Shown here: positions 31,216 to 40,195 of the stretch, in pieces
How positions within the stretch are numbered: the stretch's first letter is position 1
Layout: each line of letters opens with the position of its first letter
NCBI GenBank assembly: GCA_040757655.1
Contig: JBFLWV010000017.1
Location: 1 to 40,323, forward strand
Length of the DNA stretch: 40,323 nucleotides
Direction: 5' to 3'
Source of the DNA: 2-02-FULL-49-11 sp040757655
Lineage (GTDB): Bacteria > Patescibacteriota > Patescibacteriia > 2-02-FULL-49-11
Notes under the pieces: generated by a model
The model's input: the letters and a program-made list of their open reading frames with translations, nothing else
The model's database searches: none
Told to the model about the DNA's origin: nothing
Made by a program: the position numbers and the translations under genes

Positions 31216-32613
31216 TTATCCTACCGATCCGTCCATCTGCAAACTAATAAGACGGTTCATCTCAACGGCATATTCCATAGGGAGTTCTTTGACTACTGGT
31301 TCAATAAACCCATTCACGATCATTGCTTCTGCAGTTGTCTTATCGAGTCCGCGGGATTGGAGATAAAACAGTTGCTCCTCTCCAATCTTGGATACACTCG
31401 CCTCATGCTCGACCGTCGCCTGGCGTTCATCGATATTCATTTCAGGATAGGTATCAGACCTCGACTGTTCATCCACAATCAATGCATCGCACACAACCTT
31501 TGACCGTGCGCGGAGAGCGCCCTTTTTCATTTTAATAAGCCCCCGATACGATGTCCTACCGCCATACTGACTTACTGATTTTGATACGACCGTGCTCGTC
31601 GTATCAGGTGCGTAGTGGATCATTTTTCCACCCGCATCTTGATGTTGCCCCCTTCCCGCTACTGCAAGGGAAAGCATCTCTCCATGTGCGTGAGGGCCGG
31701 TGAGAAAACAACTGGGATATTTCATTGTTATTTTTGATCCTAAATTACAATCGAGCCATTCTCCAGAAGCCTCTTCCTCGATGCGCATGCGTTTTGTCAC
31801 GAGGTTATATACATTATTACTCCAATTTTGGACCGTGGTATAACGGACACGCGCACCTTTTTTCACGATAATTTCAACGACCGCCGCGTGCAGCGAATCG
31901 GTTGAGTAGATCGGAGCAGTGCAACCTTCTACATAGTGAAGAAAACTCCCCTCCTCTGCAATGATCAGGGTCCGTTCAAATTGTCCCATGCGAGCCGCGT
32001 TGATGCGAAAATACGCCTGGAGCGGCAGTTCGACGTGCACCCCTGCAGGCACGTAGATAAACGAGCCGCCGGACCACACCGCGGAATTGAGCGCCGCAAA
32101 CTTGTTATCATTGACAGGGACTATGGTACCGAAATATTGCTTGACGATTTCTGGATATTCACGCAGCCCCGCATCCATACCACAGAAAATAACTCCCTGC
32201 GCTGCAAGACGCGCCTGCAGACTTCCATACACAACCTCTGATTCGTATTGAGCACTCAACCCCCCAAGCTGCTTCTTCTCATATTCTGGAATGCCAATGA
32301 GGTCATAAGTTTTCTTTATTTCCTCAGGCAATTCCTCCCAACGACGTGCTCGTTCCTCAATAGGTTTGAGGTAGTAATAGAACGCGTCAAAATCAATACT
32401 GGTAAGATCTGCGCCCCAGCGGGGAAGAGGACGGTTTTGGAAATACACAAAGCTTTTGAGGCGATATTCTCTCATCCATTCTGGTTCTTTCTTTTGACGT
32501 GAAATTTGCTCTACCACATCCTCCCCAATCCCAATCCTTGTTTTACATAGGGAACGTTCCGGCACCGAGAAGCCATAACGATAGTTCTGCGCAACAAACG
32601 GATTCTTAGACAT
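31216..32613 (-). CDS. sufB: Fe-S scaffold protein SufB
   Basis: A 465-residue main scaffold of the SUF system. Conserved pieces include GLSAQYESEVVYGSLQ, the AALNSAVWSGGSFIYVPAGV stretch, FLHYVEGCTAPIYSTDSLHA with the cluster cysteine, NWSNNVYNLVTKR and the C-terminal EEQLFYLQSRGL. The length is normal. It overlaps sufC by 8 bp and precedes sufD by 7 bp, giving a tightly coupled sufCBD. Confidence 0.96.
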   Translation of the reverse strand: MSKNPFVAQNYRYGFSVPERSLCKTRIGIGEDVVEQISRQKKEPEWMREYRLKSFVYFQNRPLPRWGADLTSIDFDAFYYYLKPIEERARRWEELPEEIKKTYDLIGIPEYEKKQLGGLSAQYESEVVYGSLQARLAAQGVIFCGMDAGLREYPEIVKQYFGTIVPVNDNKFAALNSAVWSGGSFIYVPAGVHVELPLQAYFRINAARMGQFERTLIIAEEGSFLHYVEGCTAPIYSTDSLHAAVVEIIVKKGARVRYTTVQNWSNNVYNLVTKRMRIEEEASGEWLDCNLGSKITMKYPSCFLTGPHAHGEMLSLAVAGRGQHQDAGGKMIHYAPDTTSTVVSKSVSQYGGRTSYRGLIKMKKGALRARSKVVCDALIVDEQSRSDTYPEMNIDERQATVEHEASVSKIGEEQLFYLQSRGLDKTTAEAMIVNGFIEPVVKELPMEYAVEMNRLISLQMDGSVG

Positions 32614-33346
32614 GGAAAAAGTGCTTAAAACCTTTCTGTTCTAATTCTCGCGCGAGCTCTTTGCTTCCCGATTGTACTATCTTTCCTTGAACCATAACGT
32701 GTACAAAATGAGGCTCGATGAATTGGAGTATCCGCTGATAATGGGTAATAATAACGACGGCCATTTCACCGCTCAGTGCATGCATGATTCCCGCGGTTAC
32801 CGTTTTCAACGCGTCAATATCAAGCCCGGAGTCGGTCTCGTCCAGTATGGCATACGTGGGTTTGAGGATCATCATTTGGAGAATTTCTGCCTTCTTCTTT
32901 TCCCCACCCGAAAATCCTTCATTCAAGGGGCGATCAAGAAAGGCGTCGTCCAAGGCAAGATCTTTCAGGATACTTCGCATGAACGCTCTCAATTGTGCGA
33001 TAGAAATCTTTTCGCTGAACCGCGCGATATGTGCCTCGTGTAAAAACTGGGCAAGAGGTACACCTTGAACCTCACGGGGATGTTGAAACGCTAAAAACAC
33101 TCCTGCACGAGCGCGCATTTCAGGCGCTGCTTGAGTAATGTCATCACCATTGAGTACAATTTTTCCCTGCGTGACACAAAAGCAAGGATGCCCCATGAGC
33201 GCATGCGCGAGCGTGGATTTACCACTCCCATTCGGGCCCATCAGCGCATGAATCTCGCCAGGACGAATAGTAAGATTGACACCGTGAAGGATTTCCTTTT
33301 CATCGACGCTCACGTGGAGATTATGTATTTCTAACGCTTTTAACAT
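32606..33346 (-). CDS. sufC: SufC ATPase
   Basis: A 246-residue ABC-type ATPase that drives the SufBC(D) scaffold. Walker A GPNGSGKST is at about 37-45, the signature FSGGEKKKAEIL is near 144, Walker B is ILDETDSGLD and the switch His is in VIITHYQR. First of the structural suf genes; it follows the Rrf2 regulator by 19 bp. Assignment is secure. Confidence 0.96.
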   Translation of the reverse strand: MLKALEIHNLHVSVDEKEILHGVNLTIRPGEIHALMGPNGSGKSTLAHALMGHPCFCVTQGKIVLNGDDITQAAPEMRARAGVFLAFQHPREVQGVPLAQFLHEAHIARFSEKISIAQLRAFMRSILKDLALDDAFLDRPLNEGFSGGEKKKAEILQMMILKPTYAILDETDSGLDIDALKTVTAGIMHALSGEMAVVIITHYQRILQFIEPHFVHVMVQGKIVQSGSKELARELEQKGFKHFFHV

Positions 33347-33365
33347 ATCAATTTCGTAACTGGTC

Positions 33366-33767
33366 CTAAATCAAATCGGCGATAGTTATTTCTTGCGCCG
33401 TATGTGAGATAGACCTAGCCAATTCATGCCATACCCTTTTGGCGGCACAATGATCTTCACGGATACAGGTAAAGTTGCCAGCACCAGGACATTTGAAGGG
33501 CGCAATATCATATTCCATACACTGTAAGATATCCTGTACGGTAAGTTTAGAAGGGTCATGCGCCAAGCGATATCCGCCTTTGACGCCGCGTTGCGCCGTG
33601 ACTATATGCGCTCTGCGGAGTGGATGAATAAGCTGTTCAAGATACTGATACGGGATTCCTGTGTCTTGTGCGATGGTATGCACTGATACCGCGCAATTAT
33701 CTCTCCATTGCCTCGCGAGCTCAATGACCGCGCGCAGGGCATATTCGGAACGGGTTGAGAACATCAT
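33366..33767 (-). CDS. Rrf2-family Fe-S regulator of the suf operon
   Basis: A 133-residue winged-helix transcription factor. The helix-turn-helix and wing are in MFSTRSEYALRAVIELA through GVKGGYRLAHDP. Three cysteines (C93, C101, C107) sit where IscR-type proteins bind an Fe-S cluster. First gene of the operon, so it likely controls sufCBDSU by sensing cluster status. The palindrome overlapping its promoter is the obvious operator. It could be called SufR- or IscR-like; I do not assign a symbol. Confidence 0.9.
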   Translation of the reverse strand: MMFSTRSEYALRAVIELARQWRDNCAVSVHTIAQDTGIPYQYLEQLIHPLRRAHIVTAQRGVKGGYRLAHDPSKLTVQDILQCMEYDIAPFKCPGAGNFTCIREDHCAAKRVWHELARSISHTAQEITIADLI

Positions 33768-33796
33768 AATTCTGAGTTATTATATCAGATATAACT

Positions 33797-33825
33797 ATTA
33801 TGAGGATTAAATTTGACAATGTCAA
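33797..33825 (-). promoter_or_regulatory. suf operon promoter
   Basis: On the minus strand, TTGACA (33825-33820) and CATAAT (33802-33797) are separated by 17 bp, a near-consensus sigma-70 promoter. Transcription would start near 33790, about 23 nt before the Rrf2 gene. The -35 box lies inside the palindrome 33811-33827. Confidence 0.7.
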
Positions 33826-33827
33826 AT
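33811..33827. promoter_or_regulatory. 17-bp palindromic operator shared by suf and rpmA promoters
   Basis: ATTTGACAATGTCAAAT is a perfect palindrome with a single central base. It contains the -35 box (TTGACA) of both the minus-strand suf promoter and the plus-strand rpmA promoter. A dimer bound here would cover both. The adjacent Rrf2-family gene is the natural candidate regulator. Confidence 0.7.
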
Positions 33828-33841
33828 GGAGAGAGTAAAAT
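33813..33841 (+). promoter_or_regulatory. rpmA promoter
   Basis: TTGACA (33813-33818) and TAAAAT (33836-33841) are spaced by 17 bp. The transcript would start near 33848, leaving a leader of about 39 nt before rpmA. Confidence 0.65.
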
Positions 33842-33886
33842 GATATCGTCCAATTTAGTCTCTTGAATTAAGAATTTCTCACGCGT

Positions 33887-34165
33887 ATGGCGCATAAAAA
33901 AGCAGGAGGTTCTACCTCCTATGGCCGTGATTCGCAAGGACAACGTCTGGGAATTAAGGTATACGCAGGCGAGGTAGTCAAGCCTGGCATGATTATCGCA
34001 CGCCAGCGCGGTTTAAAATATCATATAGGCACAGGCGTAAAACGCGGATCTGACGATACTATTTATGCAATGAAAGAAGGGGTGGTGCAATTTCGCACAA
34101 AAAAACAACCGGCATTTACCGGAAGTTTGCGTCGTATAAGCGTGATAGATGTTATTGATAGATAA
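33887..34165 (+). CDS. rpmA: ribosomal protein bL27
   Basis: A 92-residue large-subunit protein. The N-terminal AHKKAGGSTSYGRDSQGQRLG is the flexible tail that reaches the peptidyl-transferase centre, and the GVKRGSDDTIYAMKEGVVQF core is typical. There is no longer leader to be cleaved before AHKK. It stands apart from rplU, with which it is often paired, and is divergent from the suf operon. Confidence 0.97.
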   Translation: MAHKKAGGSTSYGRDSQGQRLGIKVYAGEVVKPGMIIARQRGLKYHIGTGVKRGSDDTIYAMKEGVVQFRTKKQPAFTGSLRRISVIDVIDR

Positions 34166-34215
34166 ATGCCTTCCGAGTGCTTTACGCAGCGACAATTCCC
34201 ATTAAAGGAAACAGT

Positions 34216-34278
34216 ATGTTAGACGTACCTCTCCCCGTTCCTGCCCCTCATCCTCAGCCACCTCCTCCTCCGTATTGA
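34216..34278 (+). CDS. putative 20-residue proline-rich micro-ORF
   Basis: ATG to TGA encodes MLDVPLPVPAPHPQPPPPPY, ending in a run of five prolines and Tyr. AAAGGAAAC lies 4-12 nt upstream, a better ribosome binding site than most genes here have. It lies 50 bp downstream of rpmA and may be in the same transcript. It may be a real microprotein, a stalling peptide or chance; the evidence is only the start, the site and the odd composition. Confidence 0.35.
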   Translation: MLDVPLPVPAPHPQPPPPPY

Positions 34279-34315
34279 CCCTATGAGGAGAGAATAGTGC
34301 GCGGTAGAGAGTATA

Positions 34316-34336
34316 CCTTTCAATAAAATTGAAAGG
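34316..34336. terminator. hairpin between convergent rpmA and pyrG
   Basis: Perfect 9-bp arms CCTTTCAAT / ATTGAAAGG with a 3-nt loop lie 13 bp beyond the pyrG stop. There is no clear U-run, so it is a possible bidirectional terminator only. Confidence 0.5.
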
Positions 34337-34349
34337 AGAGGGATTACAT

Positions 34350-36017
34350 TCATTTTTGTTTCATTACCGCATTGATAAATTCCTTGAACAACGGATGCGG
34401 CCGCAGGGGGCGCGACTGGAATTCGGGATGAAACTGGACACCCACCATGAATGGGTGATTTTTTATTTCTATTATTTCAACTAAATCTTTTTCTGGATTA
34501 ATTCCTGAAAAGAGAGCACCTGCCTGCATAAAACGTTCACGATAGTCATTATTAAACTCATAACGATGGCGATGGCGCTCGTTAATAATATAGGCATGAT
34601 CCAATGATTTTCTCTTCACTGCAGATGGTTCTTTAGAAACATACGCATCATATGCTTTTGTGCCTTTCATTAATTTACATTCATATGAACCAAGCCGCAT
34701 ACTTGCGCCCATATGTTTCTCCGCAAGGTTTTTTTCTTGTTCAGGTATGATATGGATAACCGGGTGTTCTGTCTTTTGGTCAAATTCTGTTGAATTAACG
34801 GATTTTAATTTCATTACCGCGCGCCCAAATTCAATAGACATCACTTGCATGCCTAAACAGAGACCAAAATACGGTACACCATGTTCGCGCGCATATTGCG
34901 CAGCGAGGATTTTCCCCTCTATTCCGCGATTCCCAAACCCCCCCGGCACTACGATACCGTCCATGGATTTTAACTTTTTCCATTCCTGTTTATTATTCTC
35001 TTCAAGTTTCTCCGAATCAATATCCTGCAGAACTAGTTTTACTTCGTGATAGGCGGCCGCAGCTTTTAAGGCTTCATGCACACTGATATATGCATCGCCA
35101 TGTGCGGTATATTTGCCAACCAAGGCGATTTTCACCTTGCGGCCGCGGCCATTTTTAATCCTGCGATTCAGCTGCTTCCAGGGAGAAAGATTTGGTTTCT
35201 TGCCCTTAAGCTGGAAATGGTGGTAGATCAATTTGGAAATACCGAAACTTTCAAAATTGATAGGAACTTCATAGAGAGATTTCACCGTGGGCGCAGGGAT
35301 GACATTTTCTGTTGGCACATCGCAGAAGAGTGCAATTTTCTCCAATAAATCCCTGGGAATTTTCTGATCTGCACGAGCAAGGATAATGTCTGGCTGGATG
35401 CCTACGCGATGGAGCTCCCGCACTGCCATCTGGGTGGGCTTTGTTTTAAGCTCTCCTGAAGTGCCGAGATAAGGAAGAAGGGTGATGAGCGCAAACAGCA
35501 CATGCTCCTGACCAATTTCTCGATGTAACTGCCGCGCAGCTTCAAGGTAAGGTTCTCCCTCGATATCGCCAACAGTGCCGCCGATTTCTATCAACAAAAA
35601 ATCTGCCTCTGCTTGCCGGGCAGTCGTGATCACTTTTTCTTTTATCGCCCCAGTGATATGAGGAATTATTTGTATGGTGCGTCCAAGGTACGCACCCTGG
35701 CGTTCATTGGCAATTACCTTTTGATAAATCTGGCCAGTAGTAATATTTGATTCCTTTGAGAGCGGCTCGTCAATAAACCGTTCGTAGTGACCAAGATCAA
35801 GATCTGCCTCATAGCCATCATCAGTGACAAACACCTCCCCATGTTGATAAGGATTCATGGTACCGGGATCCACATTTAAATAAGGATCAATCTTTAGCAC
35901 GCTCACCCGGTAACCCGCAGCTTTAAGTATCGCGCCAATAGATGCCGTCGCAATACCTTTACCTAATCCAGAACACACGCCACCAGCGACGAAGATATAT
36001 TTGGTCGATATGTTCAT
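34350..36017 (-). CDS. pyrG: CTP synthase
   Basis: A 555-residue enzyme that makes CTP from UTP with glutamine. The N-terminal synthetase domain has KYIFVAGGVCSGLGKGI and KIDPYLNVDPGTMNPYQHGE; the C-terminal glutaminase has PGGFGNRG, FGLCLGMQ with the nucleophilic Cys, and QFHPEFQSRP. Full length. Its start lies 1 bp after the rplI stop, so the genes are coupled. Confidence 0.97.
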   Translation of the reverse strand: MNISTKYIFVAGGVCSGLGKGIATASIGAILKAAGYRVSVLKIDPYLNVDPGTMNPYQHGEVFVTDDGYEADLDLGHYERFIDEPLSKESNITTGQIYQKVIANERQGAYLGRTIQIIPHITGAIKEKVITTARQAEADFLLIEIGGTVGDIEGEPYLEAARQLHREIGQEHVLFALITLLPYLGTSGELKTKPTQMAVRELHRVGIQPDIILARADQKIPRDLLEKIALFCDVPTENVIPAPTVKSLYEVPINFESFGISKLIYHHFQLKGKKPNLSPWKQLNRRIKNGRGRKVKIALVGKYTAHGDAYISVHEALKAAAAYHEVKLVLQDIDSEKLEENNKQEWKKLKSMDGIVVPGGFGNRGIEGKILAAQYAREHGVPYFGLCLGMQVMSIEFGRAVMKLKSVNSTEFDQKTEHPVIHIIPEQEKNLAEKHMGASMRLGSYECKLMKGTKAYDAYVSKEPSAVKRKSLDHAYIINERHRHRYEFNNDYRERFMQAGALFSGINPEKDLVEIIEIKNHPFMVGVQFHPEFQSRPLRPHPLFKEFINAVMKQK

Positions 36018-36018
36018 A

Positions 36019-36462
36019 TCATTCTCCTTCTATTTCAAGAAAAAACGTTACCTGAATATCGTGAGGAAGGTGGAGCGATACGGTATGTTTTCCTACTGTC
36101 TTTATGGTCTCGTAGTGTCTCAGTGCCTGGTGAGGAATTTGGATTCCTAATCCTTGGAATGCATGGAGAATATCTGACGAGTGTATACCTCCATAGAGCA
36201 ACCCTTGAGGGGTTGCTTTTCTCTTGAAAGGTAAAACGGTTTTCTGAATGGTTTGCGCCAATGCCCGTAGGGCGAGCTGTTCTTGGGACCGACGTTCAAG
36301 AGCTTTGCGAGATTCATGGCGCACCCTCTCAATGGCACGTTGGGTGGGATACGTGGCTAACTGGTTGGGGATGAGGTAATTGCGGGCGTAACCCTCCTTT
36401 ACTTCTTTGATCTCTCCCACTCTCCCTAATTTGGGAATATCACACAGAAGGAGAACCTTCAT
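36019..36462 (-). CDS. rplI: ribosomal protein bL9
   Basis: A 147-residue protein. The N-terminal domain VLLLCDIPKLGRVGEIKEVK and GYARNYLIPNQLA are diagnostic; then comes the long connecting helix and the C-domain. bL9 is reported missing from some CPR lineages, notably Microgenomates, so its presence here is mildly informative. A GCAACCC/GGGTTGC hairpin lies in its coding sequence near 36190-36210. Between ctpA and pyrG on the minus strand. Confidence 0.95.
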   Translation of the reverse strand: MKVLLLCDIPKLGRVGEIKEVKEGYARNYLIPNQLATYPTQRAIERVRHESRKALERRSQEQLALRALAQTIQKTVLPFKRKATPQGLLYGGIHSSDILHAFQGLGIQIPHQALRHYETIKTVGKHTVSLHLPHDIQVTFFLEIEGE

Positions 36463-36524
36463 ACGTGAAGCATTGAGAAGTTGGAATTTGGGAAATCGTT
36501 GTAAATTCTAGAAGCTACCTCGAT

Positions 36525-37802
36525 TCAAGATTCCAAATTCTTTAATAATTCTAATGCCTTTTCCAATTGCGGATCTTTCTCTGCACCTGCGTCCTCCTGC
36601 GTTACTTCAACCTCTATATCCGGCGCAATACCTTCCTTGTCAATTTGTCTATTGTTCGGCGTAAACCACCGTGCGGTCGTGAGCTTCACCGCAGAGCCAT
36701 CAGAAAAATCATGCACTTCTTGGATGGACCCCTTCCCAAAAGATTTCTGCCCTACCACCGTTGCTAACCCATAATCCTGGAGGGCGCCCGCAACAATCTC
36801 TGATGCAGACGCCGATCCATGATTTATCAGTACCACGGCGGCAAACCCCTTGAGCGTCTGGTTCTTTACCGCCCGATATTCCTTCACCTCCATGTCCTTT
36901 GAGCGTTCGAGGACCACAGGCCGTTCCGCATCCACCCAGAAACTCGCTATCTCTACTGCCAGGGATAGATAACCTCCCGGATTATTACGTAAGTCGAGCA
37001 CCACTCCTTTTATGTTCTTTGCAAGCAGTGATTCTACGGCATTCCTAAACCGTTCTCCCGTATCCGCATTGAAATGGGAGATGTGGAGATAACCAATACC
37101 GCCTTCCTTCACCTCTGAACGAACGCTCACAATCTGAATATCGTCGCGCATGATCTCAAACATTGTTGGTTCCTTGAAATCGTCTCGCATAACCAGAAGC
37201 TTTACGTACGTTCCTTTTTCTCCGCGGATACGGTTGACGGCCTCATCAAGCATCATGCCAGTCGTATCCGTCGTATCTATTTCAACAATCCAATCACCGC
37301 TTTTCAATCCCGCGCGCTCAGCAGGGGTTTCTGGGAGAGGGGCAATGACGGTAAGCTTTTTGTCACGAATGCCAATCTCTGCGCCAATACCTTGAAATTT
37401 TCCGTGCATTTGTTCCGCAAATTCCTGCGCTTGTTTTGGCTCCATAAATGCGGAATAAGGATCGTCCAGTGACGCCACCATGCCCGCCAGCGAACCATAG
37501 AATAACTTCTTTTCGTCTACGGGATTATCGATAAAGCTCTCTTGGATCCACTCCCAGAGGTCCCAATAGAGATTAAAGTCTGCGTTTTGCTGCAATGACG
37601 CGCTTATCGCAGCATCCTTGTTTACCACCCTCCCTCCGTCTCCGCTCACCTTGCTTCCCTGCTTTAACCCCTCTTCATGTCCCAAGGAAAAACCTCCTAC
37701 GTAACCCCCCCCAATCACCAAAATACAAAGCAAGGTGAGCAATAGTATTCTTACCCACCTTCTTTTCTTCACTTTTTCTTCCCTCAGAGGATTTTCAGCC
37801 AT
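36525..37802 (-). CDS. ctpA: S41-family C-terminal processing peptidase (CtpA-like)
   Basis: A 425-residue membrane-anchored serine protease. A basic stretch and a membrane segment (about 16-38) are followed by an S41 N-domain, a PDZ domain at about 120-205 (FQGIGAEIGIRDKKLTVIAP, ERAGLKSGDWIVEID) and the protease core with Ser in NHGSASASEIVAGAL and Lys in VGQKSFGKGSIQ, the Ser-Lys dyad. It acts outside the membrane. The ATG at 37802 is used over a TTG two codons earlier. It ends 62 bp before rplI and follows prs. Confidence 0.92.
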   Translation of the reverse strand: MAENPLREEKVKKRRWVRILLLTLLCILVIGGGYVGGFSLGHEEGLKQGSKVSGDGGRVVNKDAAISASLQQNADFNLYWDLWEWIQESFIDNPVDEKKLFYGSLAGMVASLDDPYSAFMEPKQAQEFAEQMHGKFQGIGAEIGIRDKKLTVIAPLPETPAERAGLKSGDWIVEIDTTDTTGMMLDEAVNRIRGEKGTYVKLLVMRDDFKEPTMFEIMRDDIQIVSVRSEVKEGGIGYLHISHFNADTGERFRNAVESLLAKNIKGVVLDLRNNPGGYLSLAVEIASFWVDAERPVVLERSKDMEVKEYRAVKNQTLKGFAAVVLINHGSASASEIVAGALQDYGLATVVGQKSFGKGSIQEVHDFSDGSAVKLTTARWFTPNNRQIDKEGIAPDIEVEVTQEDAGAEKDPQLEKALELLKNLES

Positions 37803-37836
37803 ATACAAGATTATACCATGTCAAGGAATGAAATGG

Positions 37837-38742
37837 CTATAATTTCCTCAACGTCTCTGCAAAAAGTGGTTCAAGCTTAAGAATAGCAAATTTTTTGAGC
37901 ATTTGTTGAGAAGGAATAGGGATAGTATTCGCAAAAACTACTTCTTTAATCCTATGATCCCGTAAGCGGGATATGGCAGGGCCGCTCAATACCGGATGGG
38001 TTGCGGCAATCCGTATATCGCGAACGCCGCATTGCCAGAGCGCGTCAACACTGGTACTGATCGTTCCCGCCGTATTTATTTCGTCATCAACGATAATCGC
38101 CGTAGCATACGAATTCACACAGACAAACCTGCGCGTCTTTACCACATCATGGTGGGGGCGTTCCTTTGGTATATAAAACGTGGGCAAACGAAGTGCGTTC
38201 GCGAGACGCTGTGCTCTTTCTTGTCCTCCTTCATCTGGTGACACAACGACGGCGTGAGAGCGTATTTTTCTAAAATATCGCGAAAAAAGTGGAAGCGCAC
38301 TGATCTCTCGAAGGCCGGTATACATGCGCGCGAACGACGTATGATGCAAATCGCTGGTGAGGAGCCGTCGCAGTCCTACTTGCCTCAATATTCTCGCAAA
38401 GAGCTCACCTCCTACCCCTTCACCCTCCACATTCACATGCTCTTGACGACGATACGGAAGGAAAGGAATGATGGCGGTGATACTATGCGGATGGAGACGC
38501 GTGAGGGCGTCAATAAGCAGAAGCAATTCAACCATGTGATCATGCGCGGGACGGCATCCTGATTGTACGAGCACCACCTTTTTATTCTCTACATATCTCC
38601 TTCCCGCGCAAATCCGCACGTAGGTTTCACCATCGCTATAGGGATGAATGTCAGTGGCAAGGAGAGGCGCACGCAGGAGGCGGGACAGACGTGCCGCAAA
38701 CTCCTTATGCGATGACCCTGATACGACACAATATGGATTCAT
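37837..38742 (-). CDS. prs: ribose-phosphate pyrophosphokinase
   Basis: A 301-residue enzyme that makes PRPP from ribose-5-phosphate and ATP. Recognisable are YSDGETYVRI, VVLVQSGCRPAHDHMVELLL, the FLPYRRQE loop, the TSDLHHTSF metal site and the PRPP-binding IIVDDEINTAGTIS. Slightly short for the family (about 310-320) and somewhat diverged (SGSSHKEF for the usual SGN). It stands upstream of ctpA on the same strand, divergent from the PEGA protein. Confidence 0.88.
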   Translation of the reverse strand: MNPYCVVSGSSHKEFAARLSRLLRAPLLATDIHPYSDGETYVRICAGRRYVENKKVVLVQSGCRPAHDHMVELLLLIDALTRLHPHSITAIIPFLPYRRQEHVNVEGEGVGGELFARILRQVGLRRLLTSDLHHTSFARMYTGLREISALPLFSRYFRKIRSHAVVVSPDEGGQERAQRLANALRLPTFYIPKERPHHDVVKTRRFVCVNSYATAIIVDDEINTAGTISTSVDALWQCGVRDIRIAATHPVLSGPAISRLRDHRIKEVVFANTIPIPSQQMLKKFAILKLEPLFAETLRKL

Positions 38743-38800
38743 GGAAAACGTAGTCCGTTATACACTGTTCACGAGTGTATTGTAGCAATTATTACTTCCG

Positions 38801-38828
38801 TTGCCAATTACCATTATAATGATACAAT
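38801..38828 (+). promoter_or_regulatory. possible promoter of the PEGA-protein gene
   Basis: TTGCCA (38801-38806) and TACAAT (38823-38828) are spaced by 16 bp; an alternative TATAAT lies at 38815-38820. A palindrome TACACT/AGTGTA at 38761-38780 lies just upstream, on the prs side. Tentative. Confidence 0.4.
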
Positions 38829-38860
38829 GAAGATCAAGTGGAGATAAATCATTTAAACGT

Positions 38861-40195
38861 ATGACAAGAATGACACGCCGTATTATTACTGCATCATTTA
38901 TCCTTGTATTCCTCATCACTGCCCCTCTCATTATCCTGTATGCCTCCGGATACCGCTATAATCGTAAACGAGGCACTATGCAAGGAACAAGCGCCATTAC
39001 GATCTCTACCAAACCAAAGGGCGCGCGCGTGAGTATAAATGGAATAGCACAAAACGAACTTACCCCCTTCCGTATTACGCAGCTCTTCCCTACCACCTAC
39101 CACCTCAAGGTCGAGAAACAAGGCTATACATCATGGGAAACCACTGTCGTGGTGGAGCCGTGGAAAAACAAATTATATTCATCGGTCCGCCTCTTTTCCC
39201 TCACCCCCCCCGAAGCATTGCCCCCTTCCTGTGCGCGCCATTCCATCCTCTCTCATAATCCTCCTTCTCCATGGACACTCCTCTCTTCCTCATCGAGTGA
39301 TCCGTTTATTCTTTTTAACGCACATAAAAAAACATGCACACCGTTAAAAATGGATAGTCCCCCCATCGCCACCACCGAAGATAGTTCGGGAAATTCCTAT
39401 GCCCTGCTGAGCCTCTCTCGCCAACCGAAATTGACCGTGGTGAACTCTCCTCTGATTGGTAACGAAAAAGTGAGAAATTTCTCCCTGAAACGGCCTGCCA
39501 CCCATATCACACTTCTCAATGACCGGGAAGTATGGGCATGGGATGCCGCATCGATAAGCCGCATCATCAACTTTGGGGATCAACAGACAATGACAAACCT
39601 CAAGGTGATTGATCTGTTGCCTTTACAAAATGGGCTCTATACGCTCGAAGAGGATCCTTTAGGAACTCTCATACTGCGACTCCGCAACAGCGATGATCCC
39701 TCGCTCTATCGTACAATTGCCACCCTCGTTCTCTCTCCCGAGAGTCAGTTTATCCACCGCTCACCTACCGATACGCTTACCATTCTTGATAATCGCAGTT
39801 CCCGCGTCGTGCTCATTGATCTCACCCGCCCCGAATCGCCTCCTTTCGAATTCTCACTCTTCACCCATGCAGCATGGTCCACTACTGGTGAATATCTTAC
39901 CCTCTCGAACGACCATGAAATATCGCTTCTTCACTACGATAAAAAAAAGAATGGTCAGCGTGTCACGCTCCTCACCCGGATATCTGATCCCCTCCGTTCT
40001 GTGCTCTTGATTCCCGAAATTGGCTACGTTGCCTATACCACCCCTACCCATCTCTCATTTATTTCCCTCAACTCAGAAATAGACTCCTTTCCTCACACTC
40101 CCTTTGCGCTCCCAGAATCCGTCATTCTCGGCTTTTCGTCAGATACGCTTTATCTTGCTTCGCAAAACACAATCTTCAAATATGAATTGCCTTAG
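38861..40195 (+). CDS. membrane-anchored PEGA-domain protein
   Basis: A 444-residue protein with an N-terminal membrane segment (about 9-29), a PEGA domain at about 44-95 (ITISTKPKGARVSINGIAQN, then TYHLKVEKQGYTSWETTV) and a long C-terminal region of repeated beta strands that looks like a propeller. Such proteins are common in Patescibacteria and are thought to act at the cell surface. Function is unknown. It is divergent from prs, and the window ends 128 bp beyond its stop with no further gene seen. Confidence 0.75.
   Translation: MTRMTRRIITASFILVFLITAPLIILYASGYRYNRKRGTMQGTSAITISTKPKGARVSINGIAQNELTPFRITQLFPTTYHLKVEKQGYTSWETTVVVEPWKNKLYSSVRLFSLTPPEALPPSCARHSILSHNPPSPWTLLSSSSSDPFILFNAHKKTCTPLKMDSPPIATTEDSSGNSYALLSLSRQPKLTVVNSPLIGNEKVRNFSLKRPATHITLLNDREVWAWDAASISRIINFGDQQTMTNLKVIDLLPLQNGLYTLEEDPLGTLILRLRNSDDPSLYRTIATLVLSPESQFIHRSPTDTLTILDNRSSRVVLIDLTRPESPPFEFSLFTHAAWSTTGEYLTLSNDHEISLLHYDKKKNGQRVTLLTRISDPLRSVLLIPEIGYVAYTTPTHLSFISLNSEIDSFPHTPFALPESVILGFSSDTLYLASQNTIFKYELP

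Noticed and set aside
36190..36215. Terminator-like hairpin GCAACCC/GGGTTGC with a T run
   Set aside because: It lies within the rplI coding sequence, antisense to the gene, and would not end any plus-strand gene; probably chance from codon usage.
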